A stretch of 64,000 nucleotides of DNA from the NCBI RefSeq assembly GCF_003590835.1, contig NZ_QYUQ01000002.1, positions 1,674,001 through 1,738,000 on the forward strand. The letters are read 5' to 3'. This DNA comes from Noviherbaspirillum sedimenti. GTDB taxonomy: Bacteria; Pseudomonadota; Gammaproteobacteria; Burkholderiales; Burkholderiaceae_D. The notes under the pieces are model-generated. The model was not told where the DNA came from. It searched no databases and worked only from the letters and a program-made list of their open reading frames with translations. This document shows positions 45,955-55,403 of this stretch, one piece after another; the stretch's first letter is position 1, and each line of letters starts with the position of its first letter. The translations under genes and the position numbers were made by a program.

Positions 45955-47562
45955 TTACCAGGCGCCGACCCCGCCGTCGCTGCGCGGGTCGGTGCCGCCT
46001 TCGAACAAGCCGTTGGCATGCCGCACGATCGCCCCGGCGTGCCCCATGGTTTCATCATACGCCGCCATGATTTCCACATCATGCCCCATGTCGCGCAGGC
46101 GCGCGCCGACCGCACCGCCAAAGCGCGCTTCCAGCTTGAGCGTGTCGCTCGACTGTCCCCAGGTCCGGCCCAGCAGCCAGCGCGGCGCATCGATCGCCGC
46201 CTGCGGATTCATGTTGAAATTGGCAATGCGGGTAAACACCGCCGACTGGCTCTGCGGCTGGCCGTCGCCGCCCATGTTTCCATAGACGATGGTGCGACCG
46301 TCATTGAGGCGCGCCAGCGGCGGGTTCAGCGTATGGAAGGGCTTGCGGCCAGGCATGAGCGGGTTGCGCGCCGTGGCATCCAGCGCAAAGCTGCAGCCGC
46401 GATTCTGCCAGTTCACGCCGCTGTGGTCGAGCACGATGCCGCTGCCGAACTCGTGATAGATGCTCTGGATAAAACTGACGGCGACGCCATTGCCGTCCAC
46501 CACCCCCATCCACACCGTATCCGCCGGGCCGAGCCCCCTGCCCCAGGGCGCGGCGCGTTCCAGCGAAATACTGTCAGCCATCCCGGCGATGCGGACGGGA
46601 TCGAGCAAGTCCTGCGCATCGATTTCCATGTAGCGCGGATCGGTGATGTGACGGTCGCGAATGGCAAAGGCGCGCTTGGTGGCTTCCACGCAGGCATGCA
46701 CATATTCCGCGCCCAGCGGATCCATGCCGGCCTTGAGCAGGCGGTCGAGCTGCCCGAGGATCAGCAGCGACACCAGTCCCTGCGTCGGCGGCGGCATGTT
46801 GTAGATGGTGCCGAGCGAATGCTGCAGCGCCAGCGGCGTCTTCCATGCGGCCCGATGCGATTCCAGGTCGGCCAGGGTCAGCGGGCTGCCGACTTCGGCG
46901 AGGTCGCGCGCCATGCTGCGCGCCAGCTCGCCGCGGTAGAAATCATCGAGACCGTTCTTTGCCAACTGCTCCAGCGTGGCTGCCAGCCGCGGCTGCGTGA
47001 AACGTGCCCCCGTTGCCGGCGTGGCGCCGTCGGCCAGGAAAGTGTGGGCAAAGCCGGCAATGTCCTGCAATTCGTCGCGCTTGGCGGCGATGCAGGCCGA
47101 CTGGCTGCGGGTCACCGGTATGCCGTCCTTTGCATAATGGATGGCGTCGCCAAGCAGGCGCGTGAGCGGCAACTTGCCGCCGATCGCCTCGCGCGACCAG
47201 GCATAGGCGGCATCCCAGCCGGAAATCGTGCCCGCCACGGTATTGGCCGCCAGGCCGCCGCGAAAAGGGATAGCCGACAGGCCCTGCGCGCGGTACAAGT
47301 CGATGCTGGCGGCGCCAGCGGCCGCGCCGCAGGCTTCCAGCCCCATCGGCGCTTCGCCGGGGCGTGAAATCAGCCAGAAGCCGTCGCCGCCGATGCTGTT
47401 CATGTGCGGGTAAACCACGGCGATGGTCGAGGCGGCGGCGATCATCGCCTCGACCGCATTGCCGCCCTCGCGCAGGACGGCCAGCGCGCTCTGCGATGCC
47501 AGGGAGTGCGGCGCGACGGCCATGCCGCGCGTGCCGCGGGCTGGATTGATGTGCTGGTTCAT
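45955..47562 (-). CDS. Gamma-glutamyltransferase-family hydrolase
   Basis: This 535-residue Ntn-hydrolase starts at 47562 (MNQHINPARGTRG). The autocleavage/nucleophile Thr is T349 in GPADTVWMGVVD. Classical GGTs have TTHxS there, while TVWM is the form I associate with oxamate-amidohydrolase (HpxW-like) members. GGDGQPQSQ near the C-terminus is typical of the family. No signal peptide is seen, so it is probably cytoplasmic and acts on an imported substrate. It is the last gene of the ABC-importer operon. Substrate unknown. Confidence 0.82.
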   Translation of the reverse strand: MNQHINPARGTRGMAVAPHSLASQSALAVLREGGNAVEAMIAAASTIAVVYPHMNSIGGDGFWLISRPGEAPMGLEACGAAAGAASIDLYRAQGLSAIPFRGGLAANTVAGTISGWDAAYAWSREAIGGKLPLTRLLGDAIHYAKDGIPVTRSQSACIAAKRDELQDIAGFAHTFLADGATPATGARFTQPRLAATLEQLAKNGLDDFYRGELARSMARDLAEVGSPLTLADLESHRAAWKTPLALQHSLGTIYNMPPPTQGLVSLLILGQLDRLLKAGMDPLGAEYVHACVEATKRAFAIRDRHITDPRYMEIDAQDLLDPVRIAGMADSISLERAAPWGRGLGPADTVWMGVVDGNGVAVSFIQSIYHEFGSGIVLDHSGVNWQNRGCSFALDATARNPLMPGRKPFHTLNPPLARLNDGRTIVYGNMGGDGQPQSQSAVFTRIANFNMNPQAAIDAPRWLLGRTWGQSSDTLKLEARFGGAVGARLRDMGHDVEIMAAYDETMGHAGAIVRHANGLFEGGTDPRSDGGVGAW

Positions 47563-47584
47563 GTTTATGCCTGTTTTCAAATTT

Positions 47585-48607
47585 TCATTTGCCCGGCGCC
47601 ACGTGGCCGGGCTGGACCGGCACTGGCGCTTCTGCTTCTGCGGCGGCGGCACGGCGTGCGTAACGATTGGCCAATACCGCGCAGAGCATGAGCTGCATCT
47701 GGTGGAACAACATGAGCGGCAAGACCATCACACCCACGACACTCCCGGCGAACAGGACTTTGGCAATCGGCACTCCGCTGGCAAGGCTCTTCTTGGAACC
47801 GCAGAAGACCATGACCACTTCATCTTCGCGGCTGAAGCCAAGGCGGCGGCTCGACCAGGTCGTGATGCCGATGGTAAGCGTGAGCAGGATGGCATTGGCA
47901 AGCAGCAGGCCAGCCAGCGCGCCCGAGGGCAGTTGCTGCCACAGCCCCTGCACCACCGCTTCGCTGAAGGCGGTATACACCACCAGCAGGATCGAGCCCT
48001 GGTCAACGAAACGCAACATGGTCTTGTTGTGAGCAACCCAGGCGCCGATCCAGCGCCGCGCCACATGGCCTGCGACAAACGGCAGCAAAAGCTGCACCAC
48101 GATCTTGAATATGGAATCGAGCGATGACTGGCTCTCGCCATGCAGCGACAGCACCAGGCCGGCCAGCACGGGGGTCAGGAAAATGCCGAAAAAATTGGAT
48201 GCCGATGCGCTGCATACTGCCGCAGGCACATTGCCGCGCGCAACCGAAGTCAGGGCGATCGAGGATTGCACCGTCGACGGCAAGACGCACAGGAACAGGA
48301 TGCCGAGATACAGATCCGGCCCGACCAGGCGTGTGAACAGCGGACCGAGCGCAAGGCCCAGCAGCGGAATCAGCAGGAAGGTGGACGCCAGCACGGCCAG
48401 GTGCAGGCGCCAGTGCGTGATGCCAGCGACAATCGACTCCCGCGATAGCTTGGCGCCATGCAGGAAAAACAGCAGGCCGACAGCGACGGCGGTAATGCTG
48501 TCGAACGCCTCGGCAAGCATGCCCTGGACCGGCAGGAAACTGGCGAGGACGACGGTGCCTGCCAGCGCGAGGACGTAATTATCAGGAAGAAAACGAGGGC
48601 GGATCAT
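47585..48607 (-). CDS. Bile acid:sodium symporter-like transporter (SBF-like)
   Basis: This is a 340-residue protein with about ten helices. It begins NYVLALAGTVVLASFLPVQG and has the conserved SASASNFFGIFLTP and FCGSKKSLASGVP segments of the PF13593-like group. Substrates of this group are mostly unknown organic anions. It lies 13 bp after gntR and 22 bp before the GGT-family gene, so it may export or import the same metabolite. Confidence 0.85.
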   Translation of the reverse strand: MIRPRFLPDNYVLALAGTVVLASFLPVQGMLAEAFDSITAVAVGLLFFLHGAKLSRESIVAGITHWRLHLAVLASTFLLIPLLGLALGPLFTRLVGPDLYLGILFLCVLPSTVQSSIALTSVARGNVPAAVCSASASNFFGIFLTPVLAGLVLSLHGESQSSLDSIFKIVVQLLLPFVAGHVARRWIGAWVAHNKTMLRFVDQGSILLVVYTAFSEAVVQGLWQQLPSGALAGLLLANAILLTLTIGITTWSSRRLGFSREDEVVMVFCGSKKSLASGVPIAKVLFAGSVVGVMVLPLMLFHQMQLMLCAVLANRYARRAAAAEAEAPVPVQPGHVAPGK

Positions 48608-48620
48608 TATCAGATTTATA

Positions 48621-49295
48621 TCAAGGCAGGGAGTGAAAAACGGCTTTGCGCGCCGACAACAGGTGCAAGCGCATATGCCGATGGGCCAGCGCGGCGTCGC
48701 GCGCCAGAATGGCGTCGAGGATGTAGGAATGCTCTTCGAATGATTCGCCGATACGCTCGATGTTGTGGAACTGGCTGCGCCGGAATGGCGCAGCCCGGTT
48801 ACGCAGATGCACCGTCATCTCGCTGAGCACTGGATTGTGGGCGCCCTGGATGATGGCCGCATGCAGTTGGCGATTGAGGGAATCGTAGCTGTCCATGTCA
48901 CCGGCCTGCATCGCTGCGCGTCCCTGCGCATGCAATTCGCACAGGGACGCGCGCTCGTCGTCGGTCATGCGCAGCGCCGCATGGCGCGCGCAGGCCGCCT
49001 CGAGTTCGCCGATGGCCTCGAACAGCTGGTCCAGTTGTTCCGCAGTCATTTCCGCGACAATGGCGCCACGGTTCGGGCGGTAGTCCACCAGGCCCATGAT
49101 GGCGAGCTGCTTGAGCGCCTCCCGCACCGGCGTGCGGGACACGCCGAACATTTCGGCCAGCGTGTTTTCATCCAGCCTGGAGTTCGGCTGGAAGCGCCCC
49201 AGCACGATATCGTCGGCGATCTTGCGGCACACCTCCTCGGCCAGTCCGCCGCGCGAACGGGTACGGGCGCCGGCGATTTCCACGGCTTCGCTCAT
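48621..49295 (-). CDS. GntR-family (FadR/FCD) regulator
   Basis: This 224-residue protein starts at 49295 with GGAGG upstream, overlapping the previous stop as ATGA. The winged helix includes FGVSRTPVREALKQL. The C-terminal FCD helical domain has metal-ligand-type residues in YDSLNRQLHAAI and HRHMRLHL. It is encoded inside the operon it probably controls. Confidence 0.9.
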   Translation of the reverse strand: MSEAVEIAGARTRSRGGLAEEVCRKIADDIVLGRFQPNSRLDENTLAEMFGVSRTPVREALKQLAIMGLVDYRPNRGAIVAEMTAEQLDQLFEAIGELEAACARHAALRMTDDERASLCELHAQGRAAMQAGDMDSYDSLNRQLHAAIIQGAHNPVLSEMTVHLRNRAAPFRRSQFHNIERIGESFEEHSYILDAILARDAALAHRHMRLHLLSARKAVFHSLP

Positions 49296-50272
49296 GCTGC
49301 CTCCGTCATCATCGTGACCGGATGCCAGCATGCCAGCCGCGTCCCGGCGGCGTCGATCATGGGCGGAACTTCCGCGCGGCAGCGCGCGCTGGCATGGCCG
49401 CAGCGCGGCGCGAAGCCGCATCCCGCCGGCAGGTTGGCAAGATCCGGCGGCGATCCCGGCACCGCCGCCAGTGGCTTGCCGCGGTTGTCCGCGCTGACAG
49501 TTGCCGCCAGCAGTCCGGCGGTATAGTGATGTTGCGGACGCTGCACGATATTCTCCACCGCGCCTTCCTCGACGATGCGGCCGGCATACATGACCGCAAT
49601 CTTGTCGGCGACCTCTACCGCCGCGCCAATATCGTGGGTGACGAAAATCACCGACATGCCGGTCTCTTTCTGCAGCTCGCGCAGCAGCAGCAGGATCTGG
49701 ATCTGCACCGTGGCGTCCAGCGCCGTGGTCGGCTCGTCGGCCAGCAGCAGCCTGGGCTTGCAGGCAAGCGCCAGGGCAATCATGGCGCGCTGGCGCATGC
49801 CGCCCGACAATTCATGAGGATAGGCGTCAAGCCGACGCCTCGCCTGCGGAATTTGCACGCGCTCGAGCATGCGCAGCGCTTCGGCATTGGCGGCCTGACG
49901 GTCGATGACTGCGTGTGCGCGGATGCATTCGGCAATCTGCTGGCCTATCGTATATACGGGGTCGAAAGCAAGCCCCGGCTCCTGGAATACCATCGATGCT
50001 GTGCCGCCCCGATAGCTGTCCAGTGCCTTGCCGCGCAAGGCCAGGACATCCAGTCCATCCACCAGGACGCTACCATCGACACGGGTGGTGGCAGCAGGAT
50101 GCAGGCGCAGCAATGTGCGCAAGGTCACGCTTTTTCCGGAGCCGGATTCGCCCAGCAGCCCCAGCACCTGGCCGGCCTCGAGGTCGAAGCTGACCTGGTT
50201 GAGCGCGCTTGCCTTGCGCGCGCCATGGAAGTTCACATTCAGGTCGCGAACGGATACCAGGGGGGTACTCAT
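49292..50272 (-). CDS. Peptide-type ABC importer ATPase (DppD-like)
   Basis: This is a 326-residue ATPase. Walker A is GESGSGKSV, the signature [12 protein letters not shown] and Walker [10 protein letters not shown]. The OppD/DppD C-terminal extension has [14 protein letters not shown], the cysteine motif of a possible Fe-S site. It pairs with the DppF-like ATPase just upstream, which it overlaps by 4 bp. Confidence 0.92.
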   Translation of the reverse strand: MSTPLVSVRDLNVNFHGARKASALNQVSFDLEAGQVLGLLGESGSGKSVTLRTLLRLHPAATTRVDGSVLVDGLDVLALRGKALDSYRGGTASMVFQEPGLAFDPVYTIGQQIAECIRAHAVIDRQAANAEALRMLERVQIPQARRRLDAYPHELSGGMRQRAMIALALACKPRLLLADEPTTALDATVQIQILLLLRELQKETGMSVIFVTHDIGAAVEVADKIAVMYAGRIVEEGAVENIVQRPQHHYTAGLLAATVSADNRGKPLAAVPGSPPDLANLPAGCGFAPRCGHASARCRAEVPPMIDAAGTRLACWHPVTMMTEAA

Positions 50273-51333
50273 GCAATCATCTCCACTTTTGCCTCGACAA
50301 ATCCGGACTGTACATCATTCATGTGGCATGCCACCCAATGGCCATTGCCGGGCGCGGTTTCCGCCAGCGCGGGCATGCGCTCGGCGCAGACGCCCTGGGC
50401 AAACTGGCAGCGGTCGCGAAAACGGCAGCCGCTGGGCGGGTTGATCGGGTTCGGCGGATCGCCGCTCAGGGGCGAGCGCTCAGTCCGATTGGCCGGATCC
50501 ATCGAAGGCACCGCCGACAGCAGCGCGCGCGTGTAGGGATGCGCCGCGCTGCCGTAGATACGTTCCACCGGACCTTTTTCCACCACCTGGCCGAGGTACA
50601 TTACCATCACCTCGTCGCTGATGTAATGCACCACGTGCAGGTCATGCGAGATGAACAGATAGGTCAGCGAGTGTTCCGCCTTCAATTCCTGCAGCAGGTT
50701 GAGCACCTGCGCCTGCACCGACTTGTCGAGGGCAGCTACGGCCTCGTCGAGCACCACCAGGCGCGGGTCGAACGCCAGCGCGCGGGCGATATTGACGCGT
50801 TGCCGCTGGCCGCCAGAAAGTTCATGCGGATAGCGTGAGGCGAACTGGTCCGGTTCGAGACCGACCCGCGCCAGCAATCGGCGCGCCCTGGCATTGGCAT
50901 CGGCGGCGGACACGCCGTGCACCCTGGGACCGTAGGCGATCGTCTCGGCGATGGTCAGGCGCGGGTTCAGCGAGGCGAACGAATCCTGGAACACCATCTG
51001 CAGGTTGCGCCGGAATTCCTTGAGTTCCATGCCGCCGTATTCGTTGACGCCGTCGCCGTCGAATATCATGAAACCGCTGTCCGGCGCCATCAGGCGGGCA
51101 ATCAGGCGCGCCGTCGTCGATTTTCCGCAACCGGATTCGCCGACGATGCCGAGGGTTTTACCCTTGGCCACCGAAAAGCTCACGCCATCAACGGCATGCA
51201 CATACTTGCGCTCCCGTTCGAAGACGCTGCCGCGCACTGCGAAGCGCTTCTTCAGGTCGCGCACCACCAGCAGAGGCTGGGCCGGCCCGCCACGGTCGTC
51301 GCGGGATAAGTCTGGCTGTTTCATGATGTTCAT
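50269..51333 (-). CDS. Peptide-type ABC importer ATPase (DppF-like)
   Basis: This is a 354-residue ATPase with Walker A GESGCGKST, signature LSGGQRQRVNIA and Walker B LVVLDEAVAALD. The last residues contain CRFRDRCQFAQGVC, the family Cys motif. It overlaps both neighbours by ATGA, so the three genes are translationally coupled. A start at 51324 is also possible. Confidence 0.92.
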   Translation of the reverse strand: MNIMKQPDLSRDDRGGPAQPLLVVRDLKKRFAVRGSVFERERKYVHAVDGVSFSVAKGKTLGIVGESGCGKSTTARLIARLMAPDSGFMIFDGDGVNEYGGMELKEFRRNLQMVFQDSFASLNPRLTIAETIAYGPRVHGVSAADANARARRLLARVGLEPDQFASRYPHELSGGQRQRVNIARALAFDPRLVVLDEAVAALDKSVQAQVLNLLQELKAEHSLTYLFISHDLHVVHYISDEVMVMYLGQVVEKGPVERIYGSAAHPYTRALLSAVPSMDPANRTERSPLSGDPPNPINPPSGCRFRDRCQFAQGVCAERMPALAETAPGNGHWVACHMNDVQSGFVEAKVEMIA

Positions 51334-52226
51334 TTGCGGATATCCATGGCTGAGCGAAGGCCGTCAGCGAGTAGATTGAAGGCGATGGAGGTGACAAAAA
51401 TGAGCGCGCCGGGAATTGCCGCGACCGTCGGATTGCTGTAGATCGCCGAGCGCAGCGTGTTGAGCATCAGGCCCCACTCCGGCTCCGGCGGCTTGACGCC
51501 CAGGCCGAGAAAGGACAGGCCGGAGCCGAGGATCATGCTGACGCTCAGCAAACCGGTGGCATACACGAATACCGGCCCGAGCACGTTGCCCAGCACATGC
51601 ACGCGAATGATGGAGAACGCGCTGGCGCCGCTCATGCGCGCCGCTTCGATGTAATCGAGCCGGCGCACCTGCGTCGTCACGCTCTCGGCGATGCGCACCA
51701 CCTGCGGCACGAACACCAGCGTCAGGGCAATCAGGCTATTGCTCATGCCAGGCCCGAGCGCGCCGGAAATGGCCACGGCCAGGAGCACCGAGGGGAACGC
51801 GTAGAAGATGTCGAGCACGCGCATGATGATCGTGTTCAGGCGGCCGCCGACATAGCCGGCCATCAGACCGACCGAGGTGCCGATGACAAATGCCGCCAGC
51901 ACGGGCACCACGCCCATCAGCAGGGACAGGCGGCCGCCGTACATCAGGCGGGAGACCAGGTCGCGGCCGAGCTCGTCGGTGCCCAGCAGGTAGCCCTCGC
52001 TGCCCACCGGCAGCAGACGGTTCAGCATGCTGGCCTTGTAAGGGTCTGCCGGCGCCAGCCACGGCGCAAACACGGCAGCGCCAATGATCAGGATAAGGAT
52101 CACCGCGCTGGCAAGGGCAACCGGCTCTCGGCAGAACTGCCGGGCCACCACGGTCCAGTAACTGCGGCTGGCCGGCGGCCTGACAGCGTCTTGCGCCGGC
52201 AAAGCGATATCGAGGGATGCAGACAT
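51330..52226 (-). CDS. Peptide-type ABC permease (DppC-like)
   Basis: This is a 298-residue permease with six helices. LGTDELGRDLVSRLMYGGR is the DppC N-terminal signature and EAARMSGASAFSIIRVHVL the EAA coupling loop. AAGGAACG precedes the ATG. It pairs with the DppB-like permease. Confidence 0.92.
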   Translation of the reverse strand: MSASLDIALPAQDAVRPPASRSYWTVVARQFCREPVALASAVILILIIGAAVFAPWLAPADPYKASMLNRLLPVGSEGYLLGTDELGRDLVSRLMYGGRLSLLMGVVPVLAAFVIGTSVGLMAGYVGGRLNTIIMRVLDIFYAFPSVLLAVAISGALGPGMSNSLIALTLVFVPQVVRIAESVTTQVRRLDYIEAARMSGASAFSIIRVHVLGNVLGPVFVYATGLLSVSMILGSGLSFLGLGVKPPEPEWGLMLNTLRSAIYSNPTVAAIPGALIFVTSIAFNLLADGLRSAMDIRK

Positions 52227-52238
52227 GAAGCGTTCCTT

Positions 52239-53195
52239 TCAGCCCCGGCCCATGCGGGGGTCGAGCAGCGGTTGCAGAATATCGACGATCAGGTTGAGCG
52301 CCACGAAAAACATGCACAGCACCAGGATCGTTCCCTGCAATAGCGGGATATCGCGCTGGAAGATCGCTGTATTGAGCAAAAAGCCGGTGCCCGGCCAGGC
52401 GAAAACCGTCTCCACCAGGATCGAACCACCCATCAGGTAGCCGATCTGCAGGCCGGCCACGGCCAGCACGGTGGGTGCCGTGTTCTTGGCGATGTGGCGA
52501 AATACCCTGCTGCCGCCAAGACCGCGCGCCCGCAGGGAAGTCACGAATTCCTGTTGCAGCATGTCGGCGACCAGGGCACGCACCGTGCGCGTGATGATGC
52601 CCATCGGGATCACCGACAGCGTCAAGGCCGGCAGCACGAGATGGCGCATGTGCTCGATATCCCACCGCCATTCGGAAGAGCCGCCCGGCCCCGCGCCCAT
52701 GGCCGGGAACCAGTCAAGCCAGATCGAGAAAATGATGGTGAGAACCAGTCCCAGCCAGTAGTGGGGGATACTGACGCCAACGACCGAAATCAAGGTCGCG
52801 ATGCGGTCGATCCAGCCGCCGTTTTTGTAGCCGGCCAGCGCGCCGAGCGCGCAGCCGGCCAGGACGCCGACCAGGCCGGCAATGCCAGCGAGCAGCAAGG
52901 TATTGCTGACCGCACTCATGACCTCGGTGTTGACAGCACGGCCGGAGGCAATCGACGTGCCGAGGTCGCCCTGCACCGCCCGCCATAGCCAGACGCCATA
53001 CTGCACCGGAACCGGGCGGTCGAGCCCGTACGCGCTTTTCAGCGCCTCAATCACGTCTGCCGGCGCATCCGCCGGCGCGATGGCATTCAAGGGGTCGCCC
53101 GGCGCCAGATATACCAGCATGAATGACACCAGCGTCACACCCAGCGCGATCGGAATAGCGTACAAGAAACGCTTAAGGATATAGAACAACATCAT
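52239..53195 (-). CDS. Peptide-type ABC permease (DppB-like)
   Basis: This is a 318-residue permease opening YILKRFLYAIPIALGVTLVS, a typical DppB first helix. The EAA-type loop reads LRARGLGGSRVFRHIAKN. Six helices. It is 12 bp before the DppC-like gene. Confidence 0.92.
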   Translation of the reverse strand: MMLFYILKRFLYAIPIALGVTLVSFMLVYLAPGDPLNAIAPADAPADVIEALKSAYGLDRPVPVQYGVWLWRAVQGDLGTSIASGRAVNTEVMSAVSNTLLLAGIAGLVGVLAGCALGALAGYKNGGWIDRIATLISVVGVSIPHYWLGLVLTIIFSIWLDWFPAMGAGPGGSSEWRWDIEHMRHLVLPALTLSVIPMGIITRTVRALVADMLQQEFVTSLRARGLGGSRVFRHIAKNTAPTVLAVAGLQIGYLMGGSILVETVFAWPGTGFLLNTAIFQRDIPLLQGTILVLCMFFVALNLIVDILQPLLDPRMGRG

Positions 53196-53209
53196 CGTCT
53201 TTCATGAAT

Positions 53210-53240
53210 ACGGTCGGGGCCGGGGCGGCGCCCCGACCGT
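53210..53240 (-). other. Hairpin between binding protein and permease genes
   Basis: An 11-bp stem (ACGGTCGGGGC with its complement) has a 9-nt loop and no T run. In such operons this placement commonly stabilises the message of the abundant binding protein. Confidence 0.7.
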
Positions 53241-53251
53241 CAAACGTCACA

Positions 53252-54862
53252 TCACATGCGGATCGTGGTGAGATCCTGGAACCAGTGCTGCGCCTGCACG
53301 AACTCCTTGACCTTGGGGGAAAGGGCGTGGGGATTGACGTCATGCACCACCCACAGCATCAGCGCATCGTCGACCATGGCCTGGTGCACGCTGGCCAGCA
53401 AGCCGTCCTGGACCTTGGTGTCGAAGCTGACGCGGATCTTGTCGATGGCGGCATCGACCTTCGGGTTGGCGTATCCACCCCAGTTCACGCCATTCGGCGC
53501 CTGGTACCGGCCGTAGGCAAAGCGGGTGAGCGCGTAGAACGGATCGGCCGTCACATAGCCCAGGTTGATGCCGGTGATGCCCTTGCCTGCATTCATGTCA
53601 GCCTTGGCGCCGCTCCTCCAGTGCAGATAGAGATTTTCCAGTTCGACGACTTCGAATTCCAGCTGGATGCCGACTTCTGCCAGGCTTTGCTGGATGAATT
53701 CATTCATCGGCAGCGACAGCATTTGTCCGGTGCCGCCCTGGGCGATGATGATCTTGGCCTTGAGCGGCTTGCTCGGGCTGTAGCCGGCCTGGGCCATCAG
53801 CGCCTTGGCGGTTGCCAGGTCGTATTTGATCTGGAAGCCAGGCTTGCCGAACCAGGGACTGGTAGCGTCCAGCTGGCCCTTGGCCGGTGTCGCCAGGCCA
53901 TTGAGCAGTTTGACGATGGCATCGCGATCGATGGCCAGGTTGGCTGCCTTGCGCACGCGGATATCGGTCCAGGGCGAGCCCGGCTGGGTACTGAAGTGAT
54001 AAGGCCAGACGTGCGGCGTGACATTCTTGACCAGCTTGTATCCCGAGCGCTGCAACTGCGGCAGCACATCCGGCGGCGGCGTCTCGATGATGTCGACCTG
54101 GCCGTTCATCAGGGCATTCGCGCGCGTCAATGCATCGGGAATCGGCACCAGCACGATGCGGTCGGTCTTGGCCATGCGGGTCTTGTCCCAGTAGCCGGCA
54201 TTCTTCACCAGGTCGGCGCGCTCGCGCGGCACCAGCTTGTCCAGCTTGAAAGGACCTGTGCCGGAAGGCTGGGAAGCAAACTTGTTCCAGTCGCGGCCGA
54301 GCTTGTCCCACTGGGTCGGGCTGGAAATCAGGAACCACGGCAATTGATAGGGAAACAGGGCGTCGACATCCTTGGTAACGATTTCCACCGTGCTGTCGTC
54401 CACCTTGCGGTAGGACGCAATGGAGGGAATGCGCGGACGCACCTGGGCGCTTTGCTTCGCATCGAACTGCGGCGACTTGTCGTCCAACACCTTGTCAAGG
54501 TTCCACACCACGGCATCGGCCGTCAGGTCAGACCCGTCATGGAACTTCACGCCCTTGCGGAGAGAAAATCGCCATTTCTTGTTGTCCTTGGGATCGACAT
54601 TCCATGCCGTCGCCAGGCCGGGAATCAGCTTGCCGGGACGGTTGCCGATATTGGCTTCCCAGGCGACCAGCGGATCATAGAGGGTGTGTCCGGTGAATTG
54701 ATAAGCGCCGGCACCACGGTCCGGCTGCCCGGTCGTCAGCGGAATATCCGCCATGGAAATGCCATAACGGGCAACAGTCTCGGCGTGCAGACTTGCATGC
54801 AAAGTGAGGGCAAACGGTAGTGCGATCAGACAGCGAGCGAATTTCTTGCTTAGGGGTTGCAT
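53252..54862 (-). CDS. ABC importer substrate-binding protein, family 5
   Basis: This 536-residue protein starts at 54862 with GGAG upstream. A signal peptide (about 1-28, ending in SLHAE) precedes a Dpp/Opp-type fold (SBP_bac_5): FSLRKGVKFHDGSDLTADAV is the family signature. There is no lipobox Cys. With the GGT-family enzyme downstream, the ligand may be a gamma-glutamyl compound or another small amide; this is inference. Confidence 0.9.
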   Translation of the reverse strand: MQPLSKKFARCLIALPFALTLHASLHAETVARYGISMADIPLTTGQPDRGAGAYQFTGHTLYDPLVAWEANIGNRPGKLIPGLATAWNVDPKDNKKWRFSLRKGVKFHDGSDLTADAVVWNLDKVLDDKSPQFDAKQSAQVRPRIPSIASYRKVDDSTVEIVTKDVDALFPYQLPWFLISSPTQWDKLGRDWNKFASQPSGTGPFKLDKLVPRERADLVKNAGYWDKTRMAKTDRIVLVPIPDALTRANALMNGQVDIIETPPPDVLPQLQRSGYKLVKNVTPHVWPYHFSTQPGSPWTDIRVRKAANLAIDRDAIVKLLNGLATPAKGQLDATSPWFGKPGFQIKYDLATAKALMAQAGYSPSKPLKAKIIIAQGGTGQMLSLPMNEFIQQSLAEVGIQLEFEVVELENLYLHWRSGAKADMNAGKGITGINLGYVTADPFYALTRFAYGRYQAPNGVNWGGYANPKVDAAIDKIRVSFDTKVQDGLLASVHQAMVDDALMLWVVHDVNPHALSPKVKEFVQAQHWFQDLTTIRM

Positions 54863-55217
54863 GTAATTCTCCAAGTGAGTGAAACACGCTCCAAGTTGCA
54901 TGAAGCGTGCCAGAAAGCAAAATCACTTGAAATGTTTTTTATAAAACCTTGTTATATCTGAGTTATTTTTCTTATTGTATTTAATGAAGACGCCTCATCC
55001 AGCAGAAAGAATGACAAACAGAAAACAAATCTTGCATACAATTTCACCGAAATAGGATGCAGTTGAGGGATTGCGCACCAAATCAGGCGCCTGACTGCAT
55101 ACAAGATCCGAATGCCACCCATCTACCAAAGCACCAGCGAGGTGCGAAAGCCGGTCTATTTATCGGCATGAATATTGCTGGAATTCCTGCATATTCGTTC
55201 TTCAGAAAGGATGTGCA
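54863..55217. other. AT-rich control region
   Basis: About 350 bp with no credible gene. It is AT-rich at 54930-55010 and likely holds the promoter of the eight-gene importer operon on the minus strand. Confidence 0.5.
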
Positions 55218-55403
55218 ATGGATACTGCAACCACCTTCAAGACAATAAAGCCGGCAGATATCCCGATTACGCCAGCACGAACGGAAATTGGGTACCATGC
55301 CGCCTCGCAATGCGTCTCCTTGCACTGTCCGCTGCATGTCTGGGTCTGCGACCTGAACGGCGACCTGGTATTCGCCACCAATCGCCCCGCCGTGACGGCC
55401 TAG
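55218..55403 (+). CDS. Small ORF, unknown
   Basis: This is a 61-residue ORF with AAGGA 7-8 bp before the ATG. Its second half uses high-GC third positions like real genes, and it contains CVSLHCPLHVWVCD, with three cysteines and two histidines that could bind metal. Its stop shares a CTAG with the convergent GST gene. No family recognised. Confidence 0.45.
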   Translation: MDTATTFKTIKPADIPITPARTEIGYHAASQCVSLHCPLHVWVCDLNGDLVFATNRPAVTA

